34,856 nucleotides of DNA from Arthrobacter sp. H20 (lineage in GTDB: Bacteria; Actinomycetota; Actinomycetes; Actinomycetales; Micrococcaceae), in assembly GCF_000520515.1 (NCBI RefSeq), contig NZ_KI914715.1, positions 17,643 to 52,498 of the forward strand, written 5' to 3'. Made by a program: the position numbers and the translations under genes. The notes below the pieces were generated by a model. It did no database searches. It was not told where the DNA came from and worked only from the letters and a program-made list of their open reading frames with translations. Of this stretch, positions 23,858 through 31,456 are shown piece by piece; positions within the stretch are counted from its first letter, which is position 1, and every line of letters begins with the position of its first letter.

Positions 23858-23940
23858 GGTTTTTACGCCGGTCGACCCTCGAAGACGATCGGATCGAGCC
23901 GGGCGGTTTCCTCAAGAGACCCCGTCAGGCTGTAAAAACC
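23858..23940. repeat. Distant 9-bp inverted repeat
   Basis: GGTTTTTAC (23858-23866) and GTAAAAACC (23932-23940) are perfect arms 65 bases apart. Smaller stems lie between them. No gene was found between 23815 and 23924, and this repeat is the only structure there. It could be the trace of a mobile element or the edge of the decayed gene region. Confidence 0.4.
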
Positions 23941-24288
23941 GAGGGCGGGTTTCCCGAATTGAAATATGCGGTACTAATGGAATTGGTCTCAAAGCCGGTA
24001 CCGTCACCCCGTGTGGCGGAAAGGTGTTCCACCTTCGCGGCCAGCTTCCGATTGCCCATGGCTTCGAAGAACCTTCGTTCGTAGGCGAGGGCTGACCGAT
24101 GGGCGGGACCGTCGAACGCAGGTGATCCTGTGCGTTACGCATCGGCTTGTACCCGTCAATCGGAATACCCTTGGCATCGATAAGTACCGCGGAGATATTC
24201 TGGTGCTTGAATTCAATTGACCCCTTGGTTCGACCACCGCGGCACTGACTTCCGCGTTCGTCCAGTCAGTTCCCCTTAGTTCGGCCAT
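23925..24288 (-). pseudogene. Decayed DUF3883-domain gene
   Basis: Three reading frames carry successive pieces of one protein type. Piece 1 (from ATG 24288) reads TDWTNAEVSAAV, the usual N-terminus of actinobacterial DUF3883 proteins. Piece 2, in another frame from about 24235 to 24116, reads GRTKGSIEFKHQNISAVL and then IDGYKPMRNAQDHLR, which normally follows some 35-40 residues later, so an internal deletion has occurred. Piece 3, in the third frame from about 24092, reads LAAKVEHLSATRGDGTGFE, the start of the DUF3883 domain. Similarity ends near 23985 and a TGA closes the frame at 23925. The remaining nuclease-like C-terminal part is gone. The recognition is from memory of the family. Confidence 0.7.
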
Positions 24289-24359
24289 GGCGCCAGGATA
24301 GTACGCCGCAGGGTGTGAAGTCCGGTTTTAATTCCTGACGTTCTCCTGCGCGAATCCTG

Positions 24360-24390
24360 TGCCGCTTCGGCGGCAGCCCGATTTAGGCTG
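24360..24390 (+). other. Structured leader with UUCG hairpin
   Basis: TGCCGC-TTCG-GCGGCA (24360-24375) is a 6-bp stem with a stable UUCG tetraloop, and CAGCC (24374-24378)/GGCTG (24386-24390) a second, 5-bp stem overlapping it. Both lie just upstream of the NERD gene. With no T-run this is more likely leader RNA structure than a terminator. Confidence 0.35.
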
Positions 24391-24419
24391 GACAGCAGGA
24401 TCTGATGGGGGAGCCAGAA

Positions 24420-25403
24420 ATGACGGCTGGGGCAGGTGCCGCTGAACAAGCGCGCCGGGCGGCGGAACGGGTAACACGGTTGAAAGGCGAGCTTGCTCAA
24501 GCCGTCGAAGCGGTCGATCGACTGCAAAAGCAAGTCGCCCATGCGGAGCGAACTAACCGGGCCTGGATCGCGGGAGCAACAGGGGAAGTGCTGGTGGCCG
24601 ACCGCCTTGGTCTGCTAGAGGCCCAGGGATGGTTCATTCTGCACGGCCTGCACTGGCCGGGCAGACCGAAAGCCAACCTGGATCATGTGCTAGTAGGACC
24701 CGGCGGAGTGCTCGTCATCGACGCAAAGAACTGGGGTGGGGACGTCCTCCTGCGGCGGGGTGAACTGTCCCAGAACGGCTATGCAAGAGCGAGGGAGTCG
24801 GCAGCTGCCCTTCAGCAAGCCAGCGCTATTGCCGCTTTGCTTGAACCACAGCATAGGCAACTGGTTCAGGCATGGCTCTGTATGGTCGGCCAACCGGAGC
24901 TAAAGGCAACGACTGCTTCTGGAGTGCGGGTCGAAGGCCTCAACACCATTGCTCAGTCAGTCCTTGCCCTACCAACAGTTCTTGAACGCGAATTTGCCGC
25001 CGCGATCCATGAGTACCTGAATTGTCTGCTTGGTGGGGACACGAACCCCACGCTGTTAACGACTGCCGGTATCGGATCCGCTGACGCAGGTGTCTCCATG
25101 CTGCATCAACGCCGAGCAGCTACCCGTCGCCCCGAAGCCGCTACGACCACACTGAACGCACCGGTTGGGGGAGTTGCTGGCGGTGGACGAGGACAGAATC
25201 GGGGACCCGCCCGACAAGCGGGCAGATCCCGCAAGGCGAGGAAACGGCCAGGTTGTCTGGGAGTATCGGCTCGGCTGGCGGCAATTGCTTTAGCGCTGAC
25301 CCTCGCGATGGGCATTCTTGATGCTCTGAGTCAGGTGAACGTCACCGTCCCGCAACCCAGTCCAACGATTAGCAACCAGTCTGAGAGCCCAGGCACCGGT
25401 TAA
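24420..25403 (+). CDS. NERD nuclease-related domain membrane protein
   Basis: A 327-residue protein. A predicted coiled coil (about 5-50, AERVTRLKGELAQAVEAVDR) leads into the NERD domain (about 50-160), with the active-site-like set GATGEVLVADRL, LDHVLVGPGGVLVIDAKNW: the Glu, Asp and D-x-K of the restriction-endonuclease-like fold are all kept. A basic, disordered linker (about 220-280) is followed by one transmembrane helix near 283-303 (LAAIALALTLAMGIL) and a short tail. The start is ATG 24420 (GGGGAG upstream); ATG 24405 is also possible. It converges on the HNH gene with 10 bases between stops. The function of NERD proteins is not settled; DNA processing or defence is suggested. Confidence 0.85.
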   Translation: MTAGAGAAEQARRAAERVTRLKGELAQAVEAVDRLQKQVAHAERTNRAWIAGATGEVLVADRLGLLEAQGWFILHGLHWPGRPKANLDHVLVGPGGVLVIDAKNWGGDVLLRRGELSQNGYARARESAAALQQASAIAALLEPQHRQLVQAWLCMVGQPELKATTASGVRVEGLNTIAQSVLALPTVLEREFAAAIHEYLNCLLGGDTNPTLLTTAGIGSADAGVSMLHQRRAATRRPEAATTTLNAPVGGVAGGGRGQNRGPARQAGRSRKARKRPGCLGVSARLAAIALALTLAMGILDALSQVNVTVPQPSPTISNQSESPGTG

Positions 25404-25413
25404 CAGAGGTCCA

Positions 25414-26265
25414 CTATGTACCGAGAATCCTGGCGGCATTCTCCTGGGCGCTCAGCTCCTCGGGGCTGAGAACGGTCCCCTCCATATGCGTTGAGGCACG
25501 GATGAGCCGACGAAGTTCGGCCGGCGAGTAGGGGGCAGGCGTGCGCGAGTGCGCCATTGCATGACAGTTGGGGCACAGCGGAACCAGATCGGTAAGGGGA
25601 TCGAGCACGTAGTCGGCGTCGATCTGGGAAACAGGCACAATGTGGTGCACCTGAATGAATCCGTGCCCCAGCGCGCCGTAGGCATCCTCAAAATTGAACC
25701 GGCAGACGGAGCAACTGGTCCCTTGGTGAGCGATGCACTGGCGTCGTGCCTCGGGATCACGCTCGTAGCGGTTGACCGAGACCCGAGTGAGAGCGCTGGC
25801 GGGAAGGGTGCCGGGGACCGGATCTACTGGGTCGATTTCCGACGACGGCGCATGGTCGGCCCACACAGCGCGCAACATTTGTTCATCGTTTGTGGCGAGC
25901 AGAGTTCCTGAAATCGGGTTGCTCTCCCAATCCAGTCCCGGCACCCGGTGGAGTAGCGCCGTCTCCGGAATGTGTTCGCCACGGGGAAGGAGCAGGTCGA
26001 CGTCGAAGGTGACCTGTGAGGTGGATCGGTCAGCTGACGTGTCGGTGGTCGCAATACCGTGCCCTAGCAGGCCGCGTTCATGGGCGCCCTGCAGGATGAG
26101 CCACACGTCAGTGCCAGCAGGAATGGCAAGGTGCGTCGAAAGGGGACAGCGAACCGACGCGAACCCGGTGTCATGCAGGACGTCGAGGACCGGGGTATAG
26201 GCGAATTGCCAACCGTCCCACCGATCCGGGTTCCAGCCGAGCACGATTGCCGTCATGGGACTCAT
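25414..26265 (-). CDS. HNH endonuclease domain protein
   Basis: About 283 residues. The N-terminal part begins TAIVLGWNPDRWD and carries GTDVWLILQGAHERGLLGHG, typical of an EVE/PUA-like domain that may read modified bases. The C-terminal HNH domain has zinc cysteines in CSVC and CPNC, with the active core QVHHIVPVSQ and LVPLCPNCHAMAH; metal and catalytic His residues are present. ATG 26265 and ATG 26256 are both possible and neither has a strong Shine-Dalgarno. An EVE-like plus HNH layout fits a modification-dependent restriction enzyme. It converges on the NERD gene and is near a broken DUF3883 gene. Confidence 0.82.
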   Translation of the reverse strand: MSPMTAIVLGWNPDRWDGWQFAYTPVLDVLHDTGFASVRCPLSTHLAIPAGTDVWLILQGAHERGLLGHGIATTDTSADRSTSQVTFDVDLLLPRGEHIPETALLHRVPGLDWESNPISGTLLATNDEQMLRAVWADHAPSSEIDPVDPVPGTLPASALTRVSVNRYERDPEARRQCIAHQGTSCSVCRFNFEDAYGALGHGFIQVHHIVPVSQIDADYVLDPLTDLVPLCPNCHAMAHSRTPAPYSPAELRRLIRASTHMEGTVLSPEELSAQENAARILGT

Positions 26266-26272
26266 TGTGTCA

Positions 26273-26289
26273 CTGGCTGTTAAAGCCAG
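26273..26289 (-). other. Small hairpin at the HNH gene start
   Basis: CTGGCT (26273-26278) and AGCCAG (26284-26289) form a 6-bp stem within 10 bases of the start codon of the HNH gene. It may limit ribosome access, which would fit the lack of a Shine-Dalgarno. Confidence 0.3.
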
Positions 26290-26348
26290 CGGCCGCACGC
26301 CGGTCTCCCGATGCGCGGCCACTGAAGGTATGGAACCGAGGCTGCTGG

Positions 26349-26927
26349 TTAGGCGGGGTCGGTGGAGCCTTCGGCTACCGGCGTGTTTGCGGATTCAGTC
26401 TTGGCGTCCGCGGCGAGGGTCTGGCGACGACGGTACAACTGGATGCCGATCGCCACGGGGATGGCTGTCAATGCCACTGCCCGCATCCACGGCCGGTCAA
26501 GGACATGACCGGTGGCCGAGTCCAGTGAGACTGCGCCTGCTCCAGCTATGGCGAAGGATGCAGCGGCAATACCGAGGACCGCCGGGTACTCGAAGCCACC
26601 CTCGGTGGCGAAGAATCCGTTCGGCGTATGCACACTTGCAGCAACTCCCATGGTTGTTGCCGCTGCAGCGCCGGCAACAGGGGTGCCAAGGCCGACGGCG
26701 AGGGCTAGACCCGCACCGGCCTCGCCCAAACCGGCGAGAACAGCACTGGTCTTCGCCGGGCGGAAGCCCATGGCGTCCATGCCCTTGCTGGTGCCGTCGA
26801 TGCCTCCGCCGCCAAACCAGCCGAACAGTTTCTGCGAACCGTGGGCCACCAGGACGCCGCCAAGGGCGACCCGGAAGATAGTCTGCGCGGCAGTGGCGGC
26901 GACAGGCGTGTGTGCTTGATACGTCAT
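26349..26927 (-). CDS. DoxX family membrane protein
   Basis: A 192-residue DoxX-family protein with four predicted helices. FRVALGGVLVAHGSQKLFGWFGGGGIDGTSKGM is the family N-terminus (VLVAHGSQKLFGWFGG visible), then LAGLGEAGAGLALAVG, then VHTPNGFFATEGGFEYP, and a final helix near 150-165. The basic tail YRRRQTLAADAK is cytoplasmic. DoxX proteins are membrane subunits linked to quinone or sulfur redox stress; the partner is not visible here. AAGGA is placed 5 bases before ATG 26927. Confidence 0.88.
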   Translation of the reverse strand: MTYQAHTPVAATAAQTIFRVALGGVLVAHGSQKLFGWFGGGGIDGTSKGMDAMGFRPAKTSAVLAGLGEAGAGLALAVGLGTPVAGAAAATTMGVAASVHTPNGFFATEGGFEYPAVLGIAAASFAIAGAGAVSLDSATGHVLDRPWMRAVALTAIPVAIGIQLYRRRQTLAADAKTESANTPVAEGSTDPA

Positions 26928-26944
26928 GGAGTTCCTTAGGGGTG

Positions 26945-26970
26945 GGGGATTGTGCTGTGCACAGCTCCCC
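26945..26970. promoter_or_regulatory. Perfect 12-bp palindrome upstream of doxX
   Basis: GCTGTGCACAGC (26954-26965) is a perfect palindrome, and GGGGA/TCCCC arms on either side (26945-26949 and 26966-26970, with a 4-base bulge) extend it as a hairpin. It lies between the methyltransferase stop and the doxX start, so it could be an operator for doxX or a hairpin between the two genes. Confidence 0.45.
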
Positions 26971-27024
26971 TTCTATAAGGCACCAGTCGGCCAGTTTCTT
27001 CCCGGGGGATAGAAACCAGTTGGG

Positions 27025-27729
27025 TTAGGACACCCGACGGGCCCGCAGCACCGCGTCGTGGATGGTGACGGTTTCGCCGTCGTGATCCTGGGTTCGCTGA
27101 CGGGACTCCGTCACCAGGTCCCACCGCTCCGGGTCCAGCAGCAGGGCGATTTCTTCGGCGGTGTAAAAGAGATCAAGGCGGGGTGGCCGATGAGCGCCTG
27201 ACTCCATGTCGGATGGGTGGTGTCCCACAACCAGCAGGGTGCCACCGGGTGTGACCGCAGCCGCTAACCGGGTGAATAGGGGCTCGCGCTCCGTTTTCGG
27301 CAGGTGCATGAACTGGGCCGAAATCAGATCGAACGAGGATTCCGGCGGCGCCCACTGCAGGAGGTCCTGGCGGGTCCAGGTGATCAGGGCCGCTGACTCT
27401 TCATCTGCCGCGGCATTTGCTGCGCCGCGGGTGAGCGCAACCTGGGAGATGTCGACGGCGGTGACCTTCCATCCCCGGCGAGCCAGCCAGATGGCGTCGG
27501 CGCCCTCTCCGCTGCCGACGTCGAGCGCGGTGCCCGGCGTCAGACCGGCCGTCTCGGTGACTAGCTGCGGGTTGGGTTGACCGCTCCAGATGGCAGGGCG
27601 TTCATCGTAGAAGGTGTCCCAGTAGGTCTGGTCGTACTCGGTGGTGCTGTCCTGATGCCCTTCGTTGGCCCCGTGGCCTTGATGGGTCGAGTGGGCTTCG
27701 TGGGTGTGGTGGTCGTGGGAAGTCATCAT
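27025..27729 (-). CDS. Class I SAM-dependent methyltransferase with His-rich N-terminus
   Basis: A 234-residue methyltransferase. Residues 1-26 hold ten histidines (HDHHTHEAHSTHQGHG is the core), a likely metal-binding tail. The catalytic Rossmann domain follows from about 35: DQTYWDTFYDERPAIWSG, motif I ALDVGSGEGADA at about 67-78, motif II VTAVDIS, and LISAQFMHLP. The layout fits the tellurite/thiopurine or metalloid methyltransferase style, with a substrate that cannot be fixed. The ATG overlaps the stop of a possible small upstream gene by 4 bases. It is followed by doxX, perhaps co-transcribed. Confidence 0.87.
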   Translation of the reverse strand: MMTSHDHHTHEAHSTHQGHGANEGHQDSTTEYDQTYWDTFYDERPAIWSGQPNPQLVTETAGLTPGTALDVGSGEGADAIWLARRGWKVTAVDISQVALTRGAANAAADEESAALITWTRQDLLQWAPPESSFDLISAQFMHLPKTEREPLFTRLAAAVTPGGTLLVVGHHPSDMESGAHRPPRLDLFYTAEEIALLLDPERWDLVTESRQRTQDHDGETVTIHDAVLRARRVS

Positions 27730-27875
27730 GCGGTCACCTTTGAGGTCGAGTCGGACTGGGCAAGGCTGCGGTGCGCCGCGAGGTCACGCTGCATCTCCTC
27801 TTCCATGAGGTTCATGTTAATCATGGCACCCGTCCAGGACCCATCAGCTGCTGAAGCGAGCACCTGCATCTGCAT
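27726..27875 (-). CDS. Possible small gene upstream of the methyltransferase
   Basis: A 49-residue reading frame beginning MQMQVLASAADGSWTGAM and containing MNLMEEEMQRDLAAHR, a probable amphipathic helix. Its stop overlaps the methyltransferase start by 4 bases (ATGA), the spacing of a coupled pair. A weak GGCGG lies upstream. The frame is open to a TGA six codons above the ATG. I do not recognise a family; it could also be the surviving end of a longer broken gene. Confidence 0.4.
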   Translation of the reverse strand: MQMQVLASAADGSWTGAMINMNLMEEEMQRDLAAHRSLAQSDSTSKVTA

Positions 27876-27988
27876 GTCCGCCGCGTTGCCCAGTCACCTT
27901 CATGCCCTCGCGGGTGGAAAAGCCCCGCGTCCTCAACGGCAAACTGCGCTTAGTGCTGTGGGATCAGGATCTCGTACTCGGCTAGCGG

Positions 27989-28045
27989 GACCACCGTTGG
28001 TCGTAAAAGCCGCCCGTCGAACCCCCGATATGGTCGGCGACCATT
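27989..28045. promoter_or_regulatory. Two inverted repeats upstream of the lactate permease promoter
   Basis: GACCA-CCGT-TGGTC (27989-28002) and ATGGTC-GGC-GACCAT (28031-28045) are perfect inverted repeats. The second ends on the first base of the predicted -35. The TGGT...ACCA arms recall FadR/LldR-type GntR sites, but the spacing (5 bases between TGGT and ACCA) is longer than the usual 3. The rest of 27876-28030 shows no gene. Confidence 0.5.
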
Positions 28046-28073
28046 GACTGTGCCTGTGGTCGGACCTAGTGTC
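28045..28073 (+). promoter_or_regulatory. Predicted promoter of the lactate permease
   Basis: TTGACT (28045-28050) and TAGTGT (28068-28073) with 17 bases between. Transcription would start near 28080, upstream of the palindrome at 28096-28110. Confidence 0.45.
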
Positions 28074-28095
28074 TTATTCACTAGCAGAAAACTTA

Positions 28096-28110
28096 TTCCA
28101 CAATGTGGAA
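28096..28110. promoter_or_regulatory. Predicted operator in the lactate permease leader
   Basis: TTCCACA-A-TGTGGAA is a perfect 7-bp inverted repeat. TTATTCCACAATG (28093-28105) matches 12 of 13 bases with a site upstream of the FAD oxidase gene, so one regulator may control both. TTCC...GGAA symmetry is seen in IclR-family sites, but the protein is not in this window. Confidence 0.6.
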
Positions 28111-28159
28111 AACACAGTGGTGGACTCGTGCGCGAATCGCAGTCAAAGGGGACTGGATT

Positions 28160-29998
28160 ATGGACAATCTTGCTGTGTTAAGCCTATTGGCGTTATTGCC
28201 AATTTTGGTGGTGGGAGTATTGCTGGCGGGATTCCGCTGGCCCGCCAAATACGCCATGCCCGTTGGGTACGTGTTGGCTGTGCTGGTTGCGTTGCTGGTC
28301 TGGAAGATGGAGTTCACGGGCATCATCGCCGCATCCCTCGAAGGGTTGATCGTCGCGGCGACGCTGCTCTATATCGTTTTCGGTGCGCTATTACTGCTCT
28401 CGACGCTCACTATTGGCGGCGCCATGGCCAGCATTCGGGCGGGGTTCAACAACATCTCAGCTGACCGGCGGGTGCAGGCGATCATTATCGGCTGGCTGTT
28501 CGGTAGCTTCATCGAGGGCGCCTCAGGGTTTGGAACCCCGGCCGCCGTCGTCGCACCGTTGCTCCTGGCGATGGGCTTCCCGGCCATGGCGGCCGTCATG
28601 GTGGGACTGATCATTCAGAGTACGCCAGTGAGCTTCGGTGCGGTCGGCACACCCATCCTCGTCGGTGTGACCAATGGGCTGGGCGGGGATCCGGCGGTTG
28701 AGGAACGCATCGCTGTGCTTGGGCTAACCATGCCGGAGTTTGTATCAAACATCGGGTTTCAGGTGGCGGCCATTCACGCGATTGTGGGCATCCTGATTCC
28801 CCTGATCCTGGTCTGCATGCTCACCGGGTTCTTCGGGCCGGAGCGGCGTTTCCGCGACGGTCTTGCCGTTTGGCCGTTCGCAATTTACGCGTCGCTCGCT
28901 ATGACCGTCCCCTCCGTGATCGTCGCCCGCGTCCTCGGACCGGAGTTCCCGTCGCTCTTCGGCGGGCTGATCGGTCTGATGCTGGTCATGTTCACCTCCA
29001 GCAAGGGCTTCCTGATGCCCAAGGACACGTTTGACTTCGGTCCGCGATCCTCCTGGTCCGATCGCTGGATGGGCACCATCGAACCGTCCGAGGCGACCGA
29101 CGTCCGCACCCACATGAGCATCATCAGCGCCTGGTCACCGTACGTGCTCATGGCGGTGCTGCTGGTGGGCACCCGAGTGATTGCGCCGGTGAAAGAGTTC
29201 CTGACCGGTATTCAAATTCCGTTCGAGAACATCCTGGGCACCGGCATCACCACCAATGTGCAGCCGTTCTATTCGCCGGCCTTCCTGTTGATCCTCGCTT
29301 CCGTCTTCGGATATCTGATCCATCGGATGAATGGGAAGCAGATTGCCGAGACGCTGAAGGTGTCAGGAAAACAGTTGGCTGGGACGGCTGTGGCCCTCCT
29401 GTTTGCTGTTCCGTTGGTGCGGGTGCTGATCCAGTCGGGTCCGGATCTCAACGTGTCGGGCCTGTCCAGCATGCCGGTCACCTTGGCCGAGGGCGCTGCG
29501 GCGATCTCAGGTGTCTCCTGGCCCGTTATCGCCCCCTTCATCGGCGCGCTGGGGGCATTCGTGGCCGGGTCGAACACCGTCTCGAATCTGACCTTCGCCC
29601 AGTTCCAGTTCTCCACAGGCGTGGCCATCGGTGTCCCACCGGAGCAGGTAGTCGCCGCGCAGGCGGTCGGTGGCGCCGGCGGTAATCCGATCGCGATCCA
29701 CAACATCGTGGCCGCCTCCGCGACCGTCGGGTTGTTGGGGCGTGAGGGTGACCTGCTGCGCAAGACCATCCTCGTGACGGTGTACTACTGTTTGGCTGCC
29801 GGCGCTGTGGCATCGCTCTTCATCTTCGGCCTCGGGTTCAACCTTGGCACCATTGTGCTGGTCGCGCTGATCATCGGGCTGGTCTTCCTGACCCGGTGGA
29901 TGATGCGATTCCAGGGCAAGGAGGCGCTCTCGCGGGTCACGAACCATGACGATGCGGACACTGACGACGCCGATGCTGATCGGAGGGACCGCGCCTAG
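28160..29998 (+). CDS. lctP: L-lactate permease
   Basis: A 612-residue membrane protein of the LctP family, a proton symporter for lactate and probably glycolate. Helices begin at MDNLAVLSLLALLPILVVGVLL (cited in part) and run to the end; GSFIEGASGFGTPAA and STPVSFGAVGTP at about 110-190 are the family signature, and FIGALGAFVAGSNTVSNLTF repeats it in the second half. The C-terminus is an acidic cytoplasmic tail. ATG 28160 has AAAGGGGA seven bases upstream; in-frame ATG 28103 is inside the operator. Family proteins are usually 530-600 residues. A FAD-linked oxidase lies 1.5 kb away on the other strand and shares an operator motif. Confidence 0.93.
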   Translation: MDNLAVLSLLALLPILVVGVLLAGFRWPAKYAMPVGYVLAVLVALLVWKMEFTGIIAASLEGLIVAATLLYIVFGALLLLSTLTIGGAMASIRAGFNNISADRRVQAIIIGWLFGSFIEGASGFGTPAAVVAPLLLAMGFPAMAAVMVGLIIQSTPVSFGAVGTPILVGVTNGLGGDPAVEERIAVLGLTMPEFVSNIGFQVAAIHAIVGILIPLILVCMLTGFFGPERRFRDGLAVWPFAIYASLAMTVPSVIVARVLGPEFPSLFGGLIGLMLVMFTSSKGFLMPKDTFDFGPRSSWSDRWMGTIEPSEATDVRTHMSIISAWSPYVLMAVLLVGTRVIAPVKEFLTGIQIPFENILGTGITTNVQPFYSPAFLLILASVFGYLIHRMNGKQIAETLKVSGKQLAGTAVALLFAVPLVRVLIQSGPDLNVSGLSSMPVTLAEGAAAISGVSWPVIAPFIGALGAFVAGSNTVSNLTFAQFQFSTGVAIGVPPEQVVAAQAVGGAGGNPIAIHNIVAASATVGLLGREGDLLRKTILVTVYYCLAAGAVASLFIFGLGFNLGTIVLVALIIGLVFLTRWMMRFQGKEALSRVTNHDDADTDDADADRRDRA

Positions 29999-30058
29999 CG
30001 GCATCCTGCACTGAAGAAGGGGCGCTGCCTGGGAGATCCGTGGATCGGAACGGAACCA

Positions 30059-30077
30059 GTAACGCCGCGGTAACGCC
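30059..30077. repeat. 8-bp direct repeat one helical turn apart
   Basis: GTAACGCC occurs at 30059-30066 and again at 30070-30077, 11 bp start to start. It lies about 100 bases upstream of the metalloprotease gene and could be tandem half-sites of a regulator of that gene. Confidence 0.3.
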
Positions 30078-30172
30078 ACCGGGTCCACACTAAACCAGTT
30101 TCGCCATGACTCGGGGCGGAGCCGTCCCACGGTACGTCGGGGACCGCAGCTTCAGACATTGGAGGATTTCCC

Positions 30173-30970
30173 ATGACCTGGTCGGGTTGGTTCAACCATG
30201 GCGCCCCGGTCGGCGGGTTCGCTGGGGCCCCGTCGATCGTTTCGCGCAACGATTCCGTCTGCAACATCTATGTCCGTGGAGCGGACAACGCCCTGTGGCA
30301 AAAAGGTTTCTGGAATGGTTCCTGGCACGACTGGGGCCGACATGACGACGGGGGCGTACTTGCCTCGGATCCAGCTTCGGACACCATGGGCCAGGAGCAT
30401 GAGCACGTGTTCGTTCGAGGCACCGATGGCAGCGTCTGGTCCAAGGCGTGGACCCTCGTCCCCACAGTCATACTGCATCTGAAGATCCTGACGGCGCCGA
30501 CCAGTTTCACGGTGGATCAGATGGTCCAGGCGATGCGCACGGTTTATGCCAGCCGTGGCATCAACGTATCGGTTGGCTCAACTGAGAACCTGAACCTGCC
30601 GCTGCTGACGGATCTGGACGTTGGCGGCTGCACGATGGGCACGACCACCGCCGAGCAGAACCAGCTCTACGGCAATCGGATCAACGTCGGGGGCGACCAC
30701 GTCGCGGTATATTTTGTCCGTAGCACCAATCCGCCATCTAACGGCTGCGCCGCCTTTCCTGCTGGCCGCCCCAGCTGTGCGGTGACGTCCACCGCCAGCA
30801 GTTGGACACTCGGCCATGAAGTGGGCCATGTGATGGGACTGCCCCACGTAACGCCGACGGATCGGTTGATGATGGGCGGCGGCACGTGGAACATTACCAA
30901 TGCGCCGCCGGATCTCGATGCGGCGGAAAGCACTACCCTGAACAACAGCGCACTAACAGTGAACGTCTAG
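30173..30970 (+). CDS. Metzincin-type zinc metalloprotease with lectin-like repeats
   Basis: A 265-residue protein. Residues 1-92 contain two propeller-blade-like repeats (NIYVRGADNALWQKGF and HVFVRGTDGSVWSKAW), as in PLL/fucose-lectin proteins; a full propeller would need more blades. From about 97 a protease domain follows, with the zinc site HEVGHVMGLPH (His215, Glu216, His219, His225) and a Met-turn LMMGGG at 232-237, so it is a metzincin. Cys153, Cys192 and Cys202 could form a disulfide. There is no signal peptide, which is odd for this kind of protease. GGAGG is eight bases before the ATG. A HEAT-repeat gene follows by 9 bases in the same direction. The target is unknown. Confidence 0.82.
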   Translation: MTWSGWFNHGAPVGGFAGAPSIVSRNDSVCNIYVRGADNALWQKGFWNGSWHDWGRHDDGGVLASDPASDTMGQEHEHVFVRGTDGSVWSKAWTLVPTVILHLKILTAPTSFTVDQMVQAMRTVYASRGINVSVGSTENLNLPLLTDLDVGGCTMGTTTAEQNQLYGNRINVGGDHVAVYFVRSTNPPSNGCAAFPAGRPSCAVTSTASSWTLGHEVGHVMGLPHVTPTDRLMMGGGTWNITNAPPDLDAAESTTLNNSALTVNV

Positions 30971-30979
30971 GAGAGCGCC

Positions 30980-31432
30980 ATGTCAGTGACTATGGAAGAT
31001 GTCCGCAGGGCCCTGGACCCGGACGAGGTGGATTACCCTGAAGCCTCGCGACTTGGCCCTGATGCCCTCCCACACCTGATGACACTGGTCCAGGAGGCGG
31101 AACCAGGCCTGGCCGCTAAGGCCGCCTATCTTGCTGGTGCCATCGAAGGCGAACAGTCGGCGGACATCGTGGCCGCAGCGGCTACCAACGGCGATGCCCG
31201 GGTCCGCGTGGCCGCGGCCCAGGCAGCGGCACTGTTGCCGCCTTCCTCGGCAAGCCGGGTGCTGGGCAGCCTGATGCTTGATGATGACCAGGGAGTCCAG
31301 AAGGTCGCCCTCAGGTCGGTGTCTGCCGGGCTCTCGCCAGAGGTACGTGACAAAGTGGCGGAAGTTTCGGAGAACTCGTCCGACCCCGCACTGCGGGAAA
31401 TAGCCGCTGAAGCCCTTGGCCGACTCCGCTAG
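30980..31432 (+). CDS. HEAT-repeat protein
   Basis: A 150-residue all-helical protein of HEAT/armadillo-like repeats. LGPDALPHLMTLVQEAEPGLAAKAAYLAGAI, VAAAATNGDARVRVAAAQAAALL, VLGSLMLDDDQGVQKVALRSV and VSENSSDPALREIAAEALGRL form four repeat units (cited as start fragments: ALPHLMTLV, ARVRVAAAQ, GVQKVALRS, ALREIAAEA). HEAT repeats bind other proteins. It begins 9 bases after the metalloprotease with GGAGAG near the start, so they are an operon pair. It could bind, hold back or chaperone the protease; that is inference. Confidence 0.8.
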   Translation: MSVTMEDVRRALDPDEVDYPEASRLGPDALPHLMTLVQEAEPGLAAKAAYLAGAIEGEQSADIVAAAATNGDARVRVAAAQAAALLPPSSASRVLGSLMLDDDQGVQKVALRSVSAGLSPEVRDKVAEVSENSSDPALREIAAEALGRLR

Positions 31433-31456
31433 AGTTTCTGCTTGGCCAGTTACTTC

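Noticed and set aside
29999-30058. Terminator after the lactate permease
   Set aside because: Only a 5-bp GATCC-GT-GGATC repeat is present at 30035-30046 and no T-run follows.
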